Source: Nereocystis luetkeana
Lineage: Eukaryota > Sar > Phaeophyceae > Laminariales > Laminariaceae
Assembly (NCBI GenBank): GCA_031213475.1
Contig: JARUPZ010000018.1
Coordinates: 3,534,733-3,598,732 of the forward strand
Direction of reading: 5' to 3'
DNA: 64,000 bases
Shown here: one piece after another, positions 1 through 12,422 of the stretch
Layout: every line of letters starts with the position of its first letter
Numbering within the stretch: position 1 is the stretch's first letter
The notes under the pieces: generated by a model
The model's input: only the letters and a program-made list of their open reading frames with translations
What the model was told of the DNA's origin: nothing
Databases searched by the model: none
Made by a program: the position numbers and the translations under genes

Positions 1-191
1 CTCTTTTTTGCTTCTCGTGCGAATAACATGCGATTCAAGTCGGACTGGAACATGTACGATACATTGTCGGAGGGAAAAGTAATCCATAATCACTTGAAGA
101 ACGTCTGTTGGTTTTGTAAGCCGAACCTGCAATATATAAAGCCGACCCCAACCGTTTTCTCGTGCGCGTGCCCTTCGTTGGTCAACCTCAG

Positions 192-1108
192 ACTGGTCCT
201 GGCGCCCCAAAGGTGTTGTCAGACTTGACTTGCCTCCGAGACTACCTGGCAAGCCCGACACCCCCGAAAAAGTCCAGCAAAAACGCCATCGTGTACAGCG
301 AGAGGCTACTCGAGATGGAACAGGTGCGTTTTTCTTTGCAATGTGTTTTTTCCTATTGAGACTCATGAGCGAAAGATGATGCAGTGTTCCCCTGATGCTA
401 TAATCAGGACGGCGATGCTAAGTTATGTTGTCGTTGTGAAGTGACCACGTACTGTTCACCGCTTGGTCAAAGGCTTTCAAAGAATTTGTGCTTCAATGCG
501 AAGGTGCATGCTCTGTGCGTGCGGACAACACGGCATCTGACTTTCAGTTTTGTAGCCGACGAGCGCAAGCATCATGCATATTTCAAGAGTCGCAACGGCA
601 GCACGATTTTGACTTTTTGTGCACCGGGGTTTAATGCTAAAACATATACTTGGGTAAATATGTGCCAGCAGGCTGCTGTAATTCAGCGTCAGAGTCTCAG
701 CCTCCTCTCACACATGGCACACCCACCTACAGGCGCGAGTTGAAGGGCGTAGGATAACGTACAACTCACTGGTAGGTTTAGACGTTAACTCACATGAATA
801 AGCCACACGCCTCGGAACACCTCTAGCAGAAGGCCGCGTCAATACCACTCGCGGCTGTCATGCACCATGTGATGCGTGCACGATGTTCGGACTTGCCACC
901 ACAGGGGACGGGGATGCGCTCTGTCTTGCGTGGTGACATCGCTGCCCCGAGTAAAATTACGCGGCGTCACCCCCTTACCCTGTCTCTGCGTGTTCTCTGT
1001 TCTGCCCCGTATTTCGCTGTCGGCCCCGTCTGCCCGTCACCTGCCGTGTGGTTTGCTTCCATCTGATTCTCCTCTTCGCAGTTCAGGATGAAGATAGAAG
1101 AGGGCTAA
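192..1108 (+). CDS. 3' exons of an unrecognised gene entering from the left edge (exons 192-323 and 1082-1108)
   Basis: The exon at 192-323 is 44 codons, opens after a cctcag acceptor, closes with ATG GAA CAG before a gtgcgt donor, and is phase 0 at both ends. Its product is polar, with a short proline/lysine-rich stretch (TPPKKSSKN) followed by YSERLLEMEQ, which suggests a helix. The next good acceptor (cttcgcag at 1,078-1,081) opens a phase-0 exon of eight codons ending in TAA at 1,106-1,108, giving the C terminus FRMKIEEG. The join is inferred from phase and splice signals only; another exon could lie in the 758-base gap. The upstream part lies outside the window, so no family can be named. 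Confidence 0.4.
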
Positions 1109-4100
1109 TGGTTTTCATAGAAGTGGACGACAACGTACCCACCCCCGCGGCGCGCTTCCCCTCCCGATGCCCAGACCGAGCGCATCCGAAGCGGGGGCTG
1201 CCAGAGCAAGACGACGCAATAACGCCCTTTTTGTGTTATTTGTCGTGCGCCCTTACGGTTGAGATTGGAGAGCTACCAATTGTTCCGCCGTGCGGTGCGA
1301 GACGGGTTGGCTGATCTTTCCGTACGAATCCGTACGAATTGTTGTTTGTGGTACGATATACTAATAAGATTTAAACGTAACTGTAGTGTTTCCTTTTAGT
1401 GGCGCCAGGTACAGGTGGTGTTTTTTTTTTCTCCCCTGTTGACGGTGCCGTGCAATGCGAAGTCAGAGAGCTGGGTACGTGAACGCAGGGCTCTATGAGT
1501 AGAACGCACATGTTTTGCGAAGGTCTACTATACGTACAAGCGTGGGCAAACTAAAAACAGACGGCACGTCGTGCAAGTGTACTGTTAGCTGGGAGAACGG
1601 TGGGAGCCTTCTGCGCTGCCGTCCGCAGCCGCTCGAGACATCCTTACCTTTTTTTTCTTAGTAGTAAACCCCTCTTTTGTTCGGTCTGTTGTCGGTTCAC
1701 CTATTGTACGCTTGTGTTGATGGCAAGCGCTCGTTACATGCTGCCGCCCTGTTTGCCCCTGCTTTTGCTGCTGCTGTACAATTTGTATATATCGAGTCTG
1801 TAGGCAAGAAACTTTACCGTCCATCACTACCGTGAGAAGAGAGGGTGTCTAATTGCCACTTCAAAGTATACCAGGTGTTTTTACTGTTTTTGTACCGTAC
1901 GAGGTACCAAGTGGATATCATGTACACCTACCTATCATACCAGGTACCTGGTATATCATAAATAATCGGCAGGATCAATAATTAACACGGATGAGTACGG
2001 GGCAAGCCCAGTAGAGCTTTCTCCTGTTTTCGAAAAAACGGTTGACATACACTGCGTGCGAGACGGAAGAGGACCCCGTAGCTCTAAACAATGGTTGATT
2101 TTGTTGGGGTTTCGAGTGTTAGTTGTGTTAGTATACGACGTACAAGTAGTACAAGTCTGTCAACCATTTTTTCTGGAATAAGTGGTAAGCTATGTACCCT
2201 TTTCGCCAAAGCACCACAATTTCGACTGGTGTTCATTTTGAGTCTGTCGACCAACAACTCTACCGACCATTTATTTGCTCTAGTATCAATAATACCTGAT
2301 GTTACAGAGTTTTTTTGCCATAAAGAGCAGGAGTACATTACCAGGTATAGCACAGCAGTACCCGTACATCGGAGAGCGACAGGTTTGATCGAGCATATTA
2401 TAAAATAGGTGTTTTTAGTCGGTTTGGCATTTACGCGGAGCGGCTGTCGTTGTGTTCTTCATTCATAGCAAAAAACGTGTGGTAATTTATAGGTGACCTT
2501 CAGGAATAACGCAAAAAGACTTCACAGGTGATCCTGTGGTAGTGGCAATGTAATCAAGGTATTATGATAAGTTCTACTACTACTACTACTACTACTCTGG
2601 ACGGAAATGCAAGGACCGTCTAGACTTCACATTTTCATACCCCCGTCAGTCATCTGTCCTTAGATTGCCGGGATATTCTTGGCACATTGCACCACTCAGA
2701 AGGGGGCAGGAAATATTTTAAAGTTTTAGAGCGCGCTCATTCTCAGTTTGTATAACTGAGTCTCAGCTGCAACAATTGCAAATCTGTCTGTCCGCATGAC
2801 TTATGTTTTCGAACACTTTCCAATGGTCGATATATAAGGTCGTTACAGATGATATTCGTACGACGTATTCGACCCTTACGGACCTAATATACTGAAACAT
2901 ACCATACCAGAGGCAAATTCAGCCATATGTTACATCCACGCCCGTACCATGGTACCATACCACCAACATACCATACCACATGCCGTGTTTTTCCCATATA
3001 CCATGCCACCAACATACCATATCACATACCGTGTTTTTTCCATACAGTATATCAAACCGTACCATCATACCATACCACCAACATACCATATCACATACCG
3101 TGTTTTTTTCATATAATATATCAAACCGTAGTACCATCATACCATATACCAACATACATATGATATCGCATCAAGTACACAAGAAGAGTTTCGTTTTTTT
3201 CAAGGGCGATTTTTTTAGGCCCCTGGGGCGTCACACCAGCTAGCCTCTACCAAACAAAAAAACGCCACGCCACGCCATACAGTAGAATTTGTACCCTTCG
3301 TGTATGCGAATCTTATATGGCTACACGTGGCGCTTTGGAATCTTCTTTCCGAGAACACTCGTATCTGCATACCAGGTGAGTTTAGGTCGACTTCAGGGCT
3401 GAGTTATGTTCCCGACGAAGCCCACCCTCGCTCACTCGAGCTCTCTCAATCCAATTTATTCGGGTAGCAATACTAGGAAAAGATCGTGAACTAGAAGCAG
3501 CGTGCCCTACCCTGCATCGGCATCCCTGTGTCTCACCAGCTTGCACCTTTTAAGCCTCTTCACATTCGCCTCTTTCTGTTTAGTACACTGTCGATATACT
3601 TCCATTCACTTTACATAGTTAGGTACAGGTTGTTCCAGTTCCAAATGATACAGCATTATCGGTTGCTTCGGCGTCTGTCTTACGCGCTGTTCACATCAAA
3701 CGTCACGATCGTCGAGTATGTCTATAATATGCAGTTATGTACGTATTAATAGCATGATGGCGATTTTTTCCAGAAACATATTTGCCTCCATCCAACCTTA
3801 AACATGAACGCGTACAGAACAGCCCGGCAACGCATATGATTGGCGCTTCTCTACAGTACAGTACAGTTATTATGTAGCACGATCATGGTGTTGGCGGTGC
3901 TGTCGATGGCAAGTCTGATGGTGATGCAGCCAAGGGTGGAATGCAGCTCCTGGCCAGTGTAATGCAGCAGTGGGTAGTGCAGCGCGTGGGTACAAGTTTT
4001 GTAGCGGCCCTTTCTCCCTCTCTTCCCAGAGCGGACGGATAATATCCTGATCATCTCGTACGTACCAGGTACCGGTGTGCATGAGCACTTCTTGTGGGTA

Positions 4101-5885
4101 CGAGCTGGGCCAGCCAAGGTGCTGGTAGAGCGGCAGATTGGCTATGCCCCGCTCAATATTACGTACCAGGTACGAGTATGCCATTTGACTTTAACTTTTG
4201 GGCACGGTGTTCATCATGCACCAACCAACAAATGGAACCCCTGCCCTCTTTGCTTATTTTTAGCTCGAGAGATATCACCGATAACAAGGATCCGAAAAAA
4301 TCAAAACAGACCCGTAAAAACTGTCGGGGAAAGAAAAAGAGAGAAAAAAAAGGGGCAGGGTTTCAGTTGGTTTGCACAATCGGTTCAAATTCGAGGTTTA
4401 ACGTTTCAGATCGAAACTCGCAAAAATTCAGCGGTGCATCGCAGTATTGCCACTCATTCTCGTAACTACAGAAGCAGTATGATGCTTGCTTAATGCATAG
4501 GAACTGTTCTTCGTTCATCTCTTCATCGGCGACGAGTTGAGCAGTGCAACTGATATCGATCGTTCCCTGAGTCTTCAGGACTGTCTACACCAATTTCTAC
4601 CTTGTTCGGGAACGACGGTTTTTGGAGCTGTCATACCACGGGTCCGTGCCAAAATGTCGCCAAAGAATTATACTTTTGAATTTTCTCGCATACCTCGCTC
4701 GGCGAGATCGAGTCGGCTTCTCAAAATGTTGGGGACTTGCACGTACGCTATTGTGTCAGGGTCAATGCTTCCACTTTCGAAGTCCTAATTTTCAGTGGTT
4801 CACACGACACACGACCTTTGGAAGCTTTCTCCGTTTTTCGGTTGGTCCAGCTCGTATAGAGAGGCGAGGCGCACAAAATCGCGTGACGGCGGCGACAGAA
4901 AGACAGCGTCCGCGTCGCAGGTGCTTCGTCAGATAAATCATTCCACACCGGACCGTTCCCTTTTTGGTTTGGTTTTTGTGATAAATTTATGAGGCTTTCC
5001 AACCGCCGACCTTACTACTATAGAGCCAACGGAAAGACGGCAACACGCCTCCCTAATACACGCGACGTTGTTACAAGGTATACACGACCGTGCTGTGTAT
5101 GAGCGAGCGTCTCGCCGCCTCTCGCCCTTTCGGCAAAAAAGCCAGACCACGCCCCCCTCGCCCACCGCATCCCTATCCCACCAAATATCCCTTACGATAA
5201 AACGAAGCGCGCGGAGCTTCTGGTTCCTTCGGACAGAGATTCTGCCATGAGTCAGTCCCAAGACGATTCGCGTCCTCTTTTCGATTTCTTGAACCCTGTA
5301 AAGCGCGCTTTTCGGTGCGTAGTGTTGCAGCTTTGCGCTGTGTGCGTGCGCGCGCCCCAGCTAGGCAGCCAGCCAGTACAGCAACAACGCGAACCATCAC
5401 AACGATAGTAGTGGACCTCGTTTGACGCGCGCAGTGGCCAAGCTTCCGCTGCGCCCCGAGTCTACCCAAAAGCGCGGGGCACGGCCGACACGTACGTACG
5501 TGTTCTTCAAGCAAGCGACACGATAGGCTGCCTGTCTGCCGCGTGCAGTACGTGTTCCGGTTAATAGAGGTTTCGCACAAAGCCTCAAGCCTCCCTTTTT
5601 CTTTCAAGTACAACAAGAGCAACTGCATCTCCTCACGTGGCCGAAAAGCTGGCGATAATGTACCGAACAGCGGCGGTGCTGTGGAGATCACAACTCACGT
5701 CGCTAGCTGAAGGGGAGGCGCCAGGACGCCGTGGCTGGGCGGTCACACCTTTAAAACAAAAAACAAAACAGACACGTCTATAAACACGACCCTTACCGGT
5801 GCCCCAATAAAACACGAATCGAAAACATATTTCTCGTTGCCTGCCTGCACCCCCCCCATTCTTCCCGCTTCAAGGCCGATCCAGA
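1109..5885. other. Gene-free stretch left of TerC
   Basis: I see no exon with convincing splice signals or a recognisable product on either strand. Short open frames here have no codon bias or family resemblance. The stretch holds scattered TACCAGGTA-type motifs (near 1,939, 2,340, 3,368, 4,061 and 4,162), a CTA/ACT trinucleotide run near 2,573-2,597 and a tandem repeat at 2,930-3,150. The 3' untranslated region of TerC probably occupies the last few hundred bases below 5,886. Confidence 0.5.
2930..3150. repeat. Tandem repeat, about 77-base unit, ACCATACCA-rich
   Basis: Blocks reading roughly accaacataccatatcacataccgtg... followed by a T run and atatcaaaccgta recur at about 2,960, 3,010 and 3,085. 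Units are similar but not identical. Long open frames across it on both strands are a by-product of the repeat. Confidence 0.75.
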
Positions 5886-8800
5886 TCAGCTTCCACCTCC
5901 TTGCCGCCCCTCCTCTCCCTCCTCCCCGCCAACCGCGGCACTTTCCGCCGCTTTTTCCCCCTCGTGCTCTGCACCCACCAACCCGTCTAACTTCTCCCCA
6001 GCGGCGGCGGCGGCGGCAGCAGCAGCATCGGCTGCAGCGGCAGCGGCGGTGGCAGCATCTCCCGCAACCGAAGCCGCAGACTCACCCGAAGCCTCGCCCA
6101 AAGCCTCAGCCTCCCCCCCATCTTCTCGCACAGCCCCCTCATCCGTAGAGGAGGAAGAGCCCCCGGCCACCCCTGCCCCTGCTGCTTCGGCGGAGTCCGT
6201 CCCCGCGCCGCCGCCGCCGTCGCTTTCGACAACGCCTCCTTCTCCTGAGAAACCCTCGCCCGGGGCGCTCCCTTCGGCCGGCGGCAACGCCGCTTCCTCG
6301 GCGTCACCGCCCTTCGGGTCAGCGGACGCTGAGTCGAACACGCCCTGTACGTTCCGCTGTTGCTCACGGCCCTCGGATTCGATGTCCGGCAGCGCCGCGT
6401 CCACCGTTCCGACCACAGCGGCGGCGGTGGCGGCCGACTCCTGCGACACTCCCGCCGCGGTGAAGGCGGCGTCTCCTTCTCCATCCGCTGCCGGCGACGA
6501 CGGTGGCTCAAATGTAAGCCCCGCCGACGCCCAGCCCCCAGAGACGGCGGAAGGGGCGGCGGAGTCCGCAGCGGCAGCGTCTCTCCTCCTGTTGGAAACG
6601 ATGCTGGCGATTGCGCCTACGCTCAAGATAAACGACACCTGTCGGGTTTAGCGGGCGTGCATGCGTGCGTGCGTGCGGGTTTTGTTCCGTTCAAAGTGAG
6701 GAATAAGCACGGCATCATGTCTTGAGGAAATTGTGTGTGCTTTTGCTTGCGTTGTTGAGATGCCGAGCGGAAACGGAAGCATCCACGTTGTACAACGTCC
6801 ACTGAATCATACGACGGGGGAGGAGGGAGGGCGGAGCGGGGGCAGGGGGGTACTCATTTGCTGCTTGCCTTAGTCATTTGACCATTGACTACGCATGTCT
6901 TTCGAGGCGGACGGTGAGCCGGAGAAAACAAAAAAGAACGGAAACTGTCTGGGATTTACACCATCATGAAAGCAGATTTCTTCGCATGGGCAGCCGCCCG
7001 CGTGTTCATTATGAGGAACGCACGAGATTGCAGATGGGGTTCATTCTAAGCCAGGCGCGGACGGGTACACGAGGGTACAGCTGGCCCAGCTGGTATATTG
7101 CGGGCAGGACAGGCAACGTTTGGCTACGGCTGCTCACGACCCCGCGCTCACACTTTCTGAATTCGCTCAATGCCACCGTAAACGAAACCCAACAGGAACG
7201 CACCAGACGGCTCTTACCGCCTTGTTTTTTCAATTCAATTTGTTTTTTCCCAGGGCCACAGAAAAAAAATACACGTTGACCTTACCCCGCCCCCCCCCGC
7301 CTTGCTTCGTCTCGAAAGAGATGCGTGGTCAACGATCGAATAATGACTAATAAGGCAAGCAGCAAACGAGTACATCCCCCCCCACCTTGCCCCCGCTCCA
7401 TGCGTAAAAAACATCACAACGGCTGCAAAGGCGGCGGTTGTGGAGCTCCAAAACATCACACCGGCGGTACTAAAGTTGGGTGCTTGCACGGACGACACAC
7501 AACAAAGCGGAGGCGAAAATAAGGAGGGGAGGGGGGGGGGGGGGAAGCAGAAAATAGACGCGCTTACCACAAGGAGAGAAACCCCGACGCTGATTTCGTA
7601 GTGGAAGAATTCCGCGAACATCTTGGCGCCCACGAAGCCGAGCACGAGAGCCACGGCCGGCTTGAGGAAAGGCAGGTCTGAGATGGCGTGGCTCACCAGA
7701 GTGTAAATGCTTCGCATCGCGCAGATCGCGAACACCTGGCCAGGATAACAAAAAAGAAAACGAATAGAAAAACAAATCACACGGTTATGAGAGAGAGGGA
7801 AACGACACGGAAGCGCAAAAATCAAAACAAAAAAGGTTTGTACGGAAAACGAACAAAACAAACGAACAACGACAAAAAACAGCGACGCGAGAGGTCTTTT
7901 GCGAAAATCAAAGGGCGAGGTGTTGTGAGGCGGGAGATGCGCGATCGTGACAACCTTCCACGCGTTGCAAGTAAAGGTATGGGAGAGAAGTACTCGGCGG
8001 GCGGACCAGTAAGGTTTCTCCTCTGTAGGACACCAAAAATCGTGCCGGTGCTGTTGCGATATAGACGGGCGCCGCCCAACCCTTCCCCGCAGAGACCGAC
8101 GGCTACAAATTAACAACAGCAAAAAGCGGAACTGCTTCAATGCGGTCTTACCACGAGTCAACAAGAGCCCGTTTCCCCTCCCCCATCCACCTCCACCTCC
8201 TAGTTGACTAAGCGCTCCGCCCTTGACGGCACTAAAGAAAGCTCCCACAAAATCTACTCTCAGAGGACCCAAACCAGGCGGGTGTTCTTTCCGTTGCCGA
8301 AGGCCGTTTACGCCCCCGGCCTGCCGCCCTACGCCCTCCCGTCCCGCCCTATATGCACGTTCCGACGCAGATGTGAGCATTAGAAGCTGTACACGTAGCT
8401 TCTCCGTCGCGAGGCAACAATAACGACCCGTGCGAATTACGACCAACCAAAAAATTCAGTCGCTGTATAATTATGTGTACGCGCACGACATCAGCATGGT
8501 CTCCAGCACGACTGTAAGCACACAAGGCGGGGTCGACGCCAAGATCCTATAACTAACCAAACAAAATTTACAGCAGTGTTGCCTTCAAGCGAAGTCGCCA
8601 GCAGACAAAAGACACGACGAGTCCTATATACAAAACACACGAAAGAAGCGTACATACAGCGGCAGCAGCAGCAGCGGCAGCAGCAGCAGCAGCAACATTC
8701 TGAACAGGCTGGAGGAAGCGCAGCACCAAAACACAACAAGCGTTCGCTCGAGTATATATATACATGTATGTGCCTGCCGTTCGGTCCTGCATGTTCAGAA

Positions 8801-11800
8801 AGCCTCTAATGTCGGCTGCAAAAACAATTCCATCCACGGCATTGTACGTAGGGATGCGAGGGTCTCGGGTCATACGACTACGGCCACGCATGCCACGACT
8901 ACGAGTAGTACACCCCTCGCCCCTCTCACGTTCGAGGCGTAGACAATGAAGGTGTCGTGGGAGATGCCCAGGACGGCCGGGATCGAGTCAACGGCGAAGA
9001 CGAAGTCGGTAAGCTCGATGCAAATCAGGCACAGCAGGAGGGGTGTCGCCTTCTTCGCTCCGTCAACCTGATCGGTCAAAAGTCAAAATGATCAAAAGTC
9101 AAAATGATCTAAGGTCAAAATGATCAAAAGTCAAAATGATCAAAAGTCAAAATGATCAAAAGTCAAAATGATCAATAGTCAAAATGATCCAAAGTCAAAA
9201 TGACCAAGCGGGGGTGGAGAGGGCGGGGGGGGGGGTTGGTTGGTCAAGGTCGATTTTTGTAGTGGTTGTTGTTGCCCCCCTTTCTTGATTGGTTGATATG
9301 CGGAGTCGCTTCTGTTGGGGTCACACGCAATACCGGGTAACCCTTGTTACTGATACAAAATAAAACGCCACACTATAATTCCAAGCAATCGCACCTCGAA
9401 CAAAGCAGATAGATAAAATCCCCGCCTCATGACCTACTAAAATTATTTTCGCGGAATGATAGATCCCCCCACCTGTCTGATCTAATAACTCATGCTGTTG
9501 CCGGGTGAGACTCGTATGATCTGCACGCCCTACAGTGAGACATCGGTCTCCAGTGTACATGAGCGGCAGATTGCGTAGGATCTGCAGATCGTCTACAGCT
9601 CGTGCTGTGCCCAACTTGGCCCTTTTAGGACTGCAGTCCCGCCCGTCTTGGGGAAAATACTATCGTTAGGTACCGTTTCCCTTACAGGCCGGTATGATAC
9701 TGCCGTGGGCCACTACTTCGTACCAGGTACGGACTTGTATGTTTTCTCCCCACCGAGATGCATTTTTGTTACAGCCTGTTTTTTTTCGCGACAGCAGGCA
9801 GAATTTCAGGCAAGTGAGCTATCGAATGGTGTGAGAACATCATCATCATTTTTCAAACAGTTAAAAATTTGAGTGGTATGTTCCCAAAACGGGACTCTGC
9901 CGTTTGCCCCAAAAGGGTTCACTCACTGAGTTCGGCTCACCAAACAACGTACGTTAGCGCGGTTCCTGAGGGGTAAACAGTGAAATAAAGCGGTCGCAGT
10001 GTGTTCTTCACAATTAATCAGTCGTATCGTCAAGCCGCGCACTTATTTATTTTTTCGGAGGAACCCCCGACTCGCCACAAGGACGCGCCGCCAATGCAAA
10101 AAAAAGAAATGGGCGGGTGATCGATTGCGGTCAACGGGGGGAGAGCGGGGGGGGGAAGGGTTAGCGGACGGTCTATCTGCCCATGGCATGTAGACAACTT
10201 GCAGCGACAGATTTGTTTCGTCTCAAGCATCGCTGGAATGCACGAATGAAATGGAGATTTCCGACGTGGCATTTAGATCGACCAAGAGTTCACTCATTAC
10301 ATGGGTGTATATATGTATATACCTGCCGCTACGCCTGCTGGCAACAATGCGCCCATCGACGGAAAAAGAGGGGCAAGCAACACGCCGCACAGCGCTTAGC
10401 ACACCGTGGTTGGTGGGCTTATCACTCGGGTCATACGGTAGGCCTGGGCAACGACTATCACCGTCAACGTATCTCGCCCTCCAGCATCAACGTACAGTAC
10501 ACTCGTCTCCCACCGCCAGCGTAACTCAGGTCCTCCACCGTGAAAAAAAACGCCACCACCCCCTTCTCCTCCGTCCGTCCCTCCCTCCCTCCCTCACCCC
10601 GCCCGCTCGTAACTTACCACCGTGAAGAACTTCTCCCCGTCGTAGTAGTCGGTGGAATCGCACATCCACTTGGCGATCTTTAGGACGGTGTTGTTCTCCA
10701 GCTGCGCGCTGTCGTGGTCGTCCTCCTTCTCAAGCAGCAGGTTCGCCGAAGAGACTACCAAGATGCCCGCGAAGAAAAGCATCACCCACCTGCCTCAGGC
10801 CAGATCATCGGGTGCGAAAACAGGCCGAGGGTTAGGGTAAAGAATGCCAGCGAGCGCATGCACGGTGGATAGGGGAGGGCGGAGGGGAGCGGGGGGGGGG
10901 GGTGTACGCGTGTCATGCATGGCCGTAGCCGTACATGACCGGCCGTACATGACCGTAGACCCTCGCACCCCTACAGCGCCGGGGCGGAGCACGTCGGGTT
11001 TTCACCGACCAGACAGGGGGGCGGGGGGGGGGTACTCAGTATCATGCATGGCCGTAGCCGTCTCGCCATAGACCTTCGCATCCCTACAATGCCGGGATGG
11101 AGGCATCTTGGAGGCGTTCCCCACTTGCCCCACACAGGCGGCCTCAAGGCCGGAGTGAGAGCACCGGCGAGCGCACGCGCGGAGGACGGGTGGAGGGGAG
11201 GCGTAGGACGACAACGGAGGCGTTTCTTGCTACCTCCGCAGCAGTAGTACCAACATGCGCTGACCTTGCGCGCGCCACGGAGCCCTACCCGGTGCCAGGC
11301 CGAGCGCAAGCGCGTGGTTCTCGCACCATTTGGCGAGAGACAGGTGCAAAGTCGTAAAAACTGGCCTGCGCGCATCTCTCTTTTCCTGCCTGACAACGCA
11401 AGGCGGATATATCGCACTAAACGCTTGACGGAAGAAAGGCTGCCTTCGGTATACTTCTGACAAAAAGTGTTCGCTCTTCCCCTACAATGCGCCGGGTGTG
11501 CTTCGGCCGGGAGGGTTTCTGCTACCCTAGCGAGGCGTTTCTCCTACGCCTTTGGTGGGTGGCCGCACAGGTACAGCATGGGTCTTTCACGACGGAAAAA
11601 CGCCCGCACACTGCGCCGTGTCTGTCCGCCCGTCAGTCAGTCCGTCCGTCTGCTACCACGCACGGCTCGAGCCGGCCAATCAAGCAGATCCCCTTAACCC
11701 TATCAGACTCATCAAATTTTCACACTGAAGCGCTCTACCCTCGAGAACCGCTCGTCGTCTACCAACAAAAGTTACCAAAACAGAAACTCGAGATCGCTTG

Positions 11801-12391
11801 ACTCCACCGGCAGAGATCCCTCGGCTCGGCCGGTCGAGTCGCTCAACATCGATCAAGTCGACCAGCACCGACCGCGCTACACGTACGAGCAGCCACCCGA
11901 ACCCCGAAGAAGGAGGGACGGAAGACAAAACGGGGGGGGTTCCCTCGTCGCCGTGCGTGGCCGTAGTCGCTACGTATGACAATAGATCCTCCTTCGCGTC
12001 CGCACAATGCCGGGACGGGGGAGCACGTCGGGTTGCCACCGATCAGCCATAACATTGGCCGCACCAAGCGTGAGGGAAGGGAGGGAGGAAAGGCGTTGTG
12101 TAACATGAAGCCGCCGCTGCTCACCGGAAGCGCTGGATGGCCGCGACGCCAACCACGATCATCACCGCGCGCATGGACATGGCTCCGATGATACCCCAGT
12201 TCAGCACCCGCGACTGCGCCACAACGAACGCGAGGAGGGGATAAGGACAGCGTGCATCGGCGACGACGCGGGAGCGTGTAAAGCGTGGCGGGAAGCGAGA
12301 CCATCGCACGGGGGGGGGGGGGGGAGAGAGAGGGCATCCGCGACATCTTGGCGCCGCGCGTGGTCCTTTTCTCGCGTATCGTGTCGACCTT

Positions 12392-12422
<31 letters not shown>

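Noticed and set aside
7235-8446. 403-codon minus-strand open frame
   Set aside because: It overlaps and reads through TerC exon 7 (7,568-7,735) into the intron on both sides; only the exon part has family similarity.
9070-9206. CRISPR-like array
   Set aside because: The 16-base units are directly adjacent with no spacers; it is a simple tandem repeat in a eukaryotic intron.
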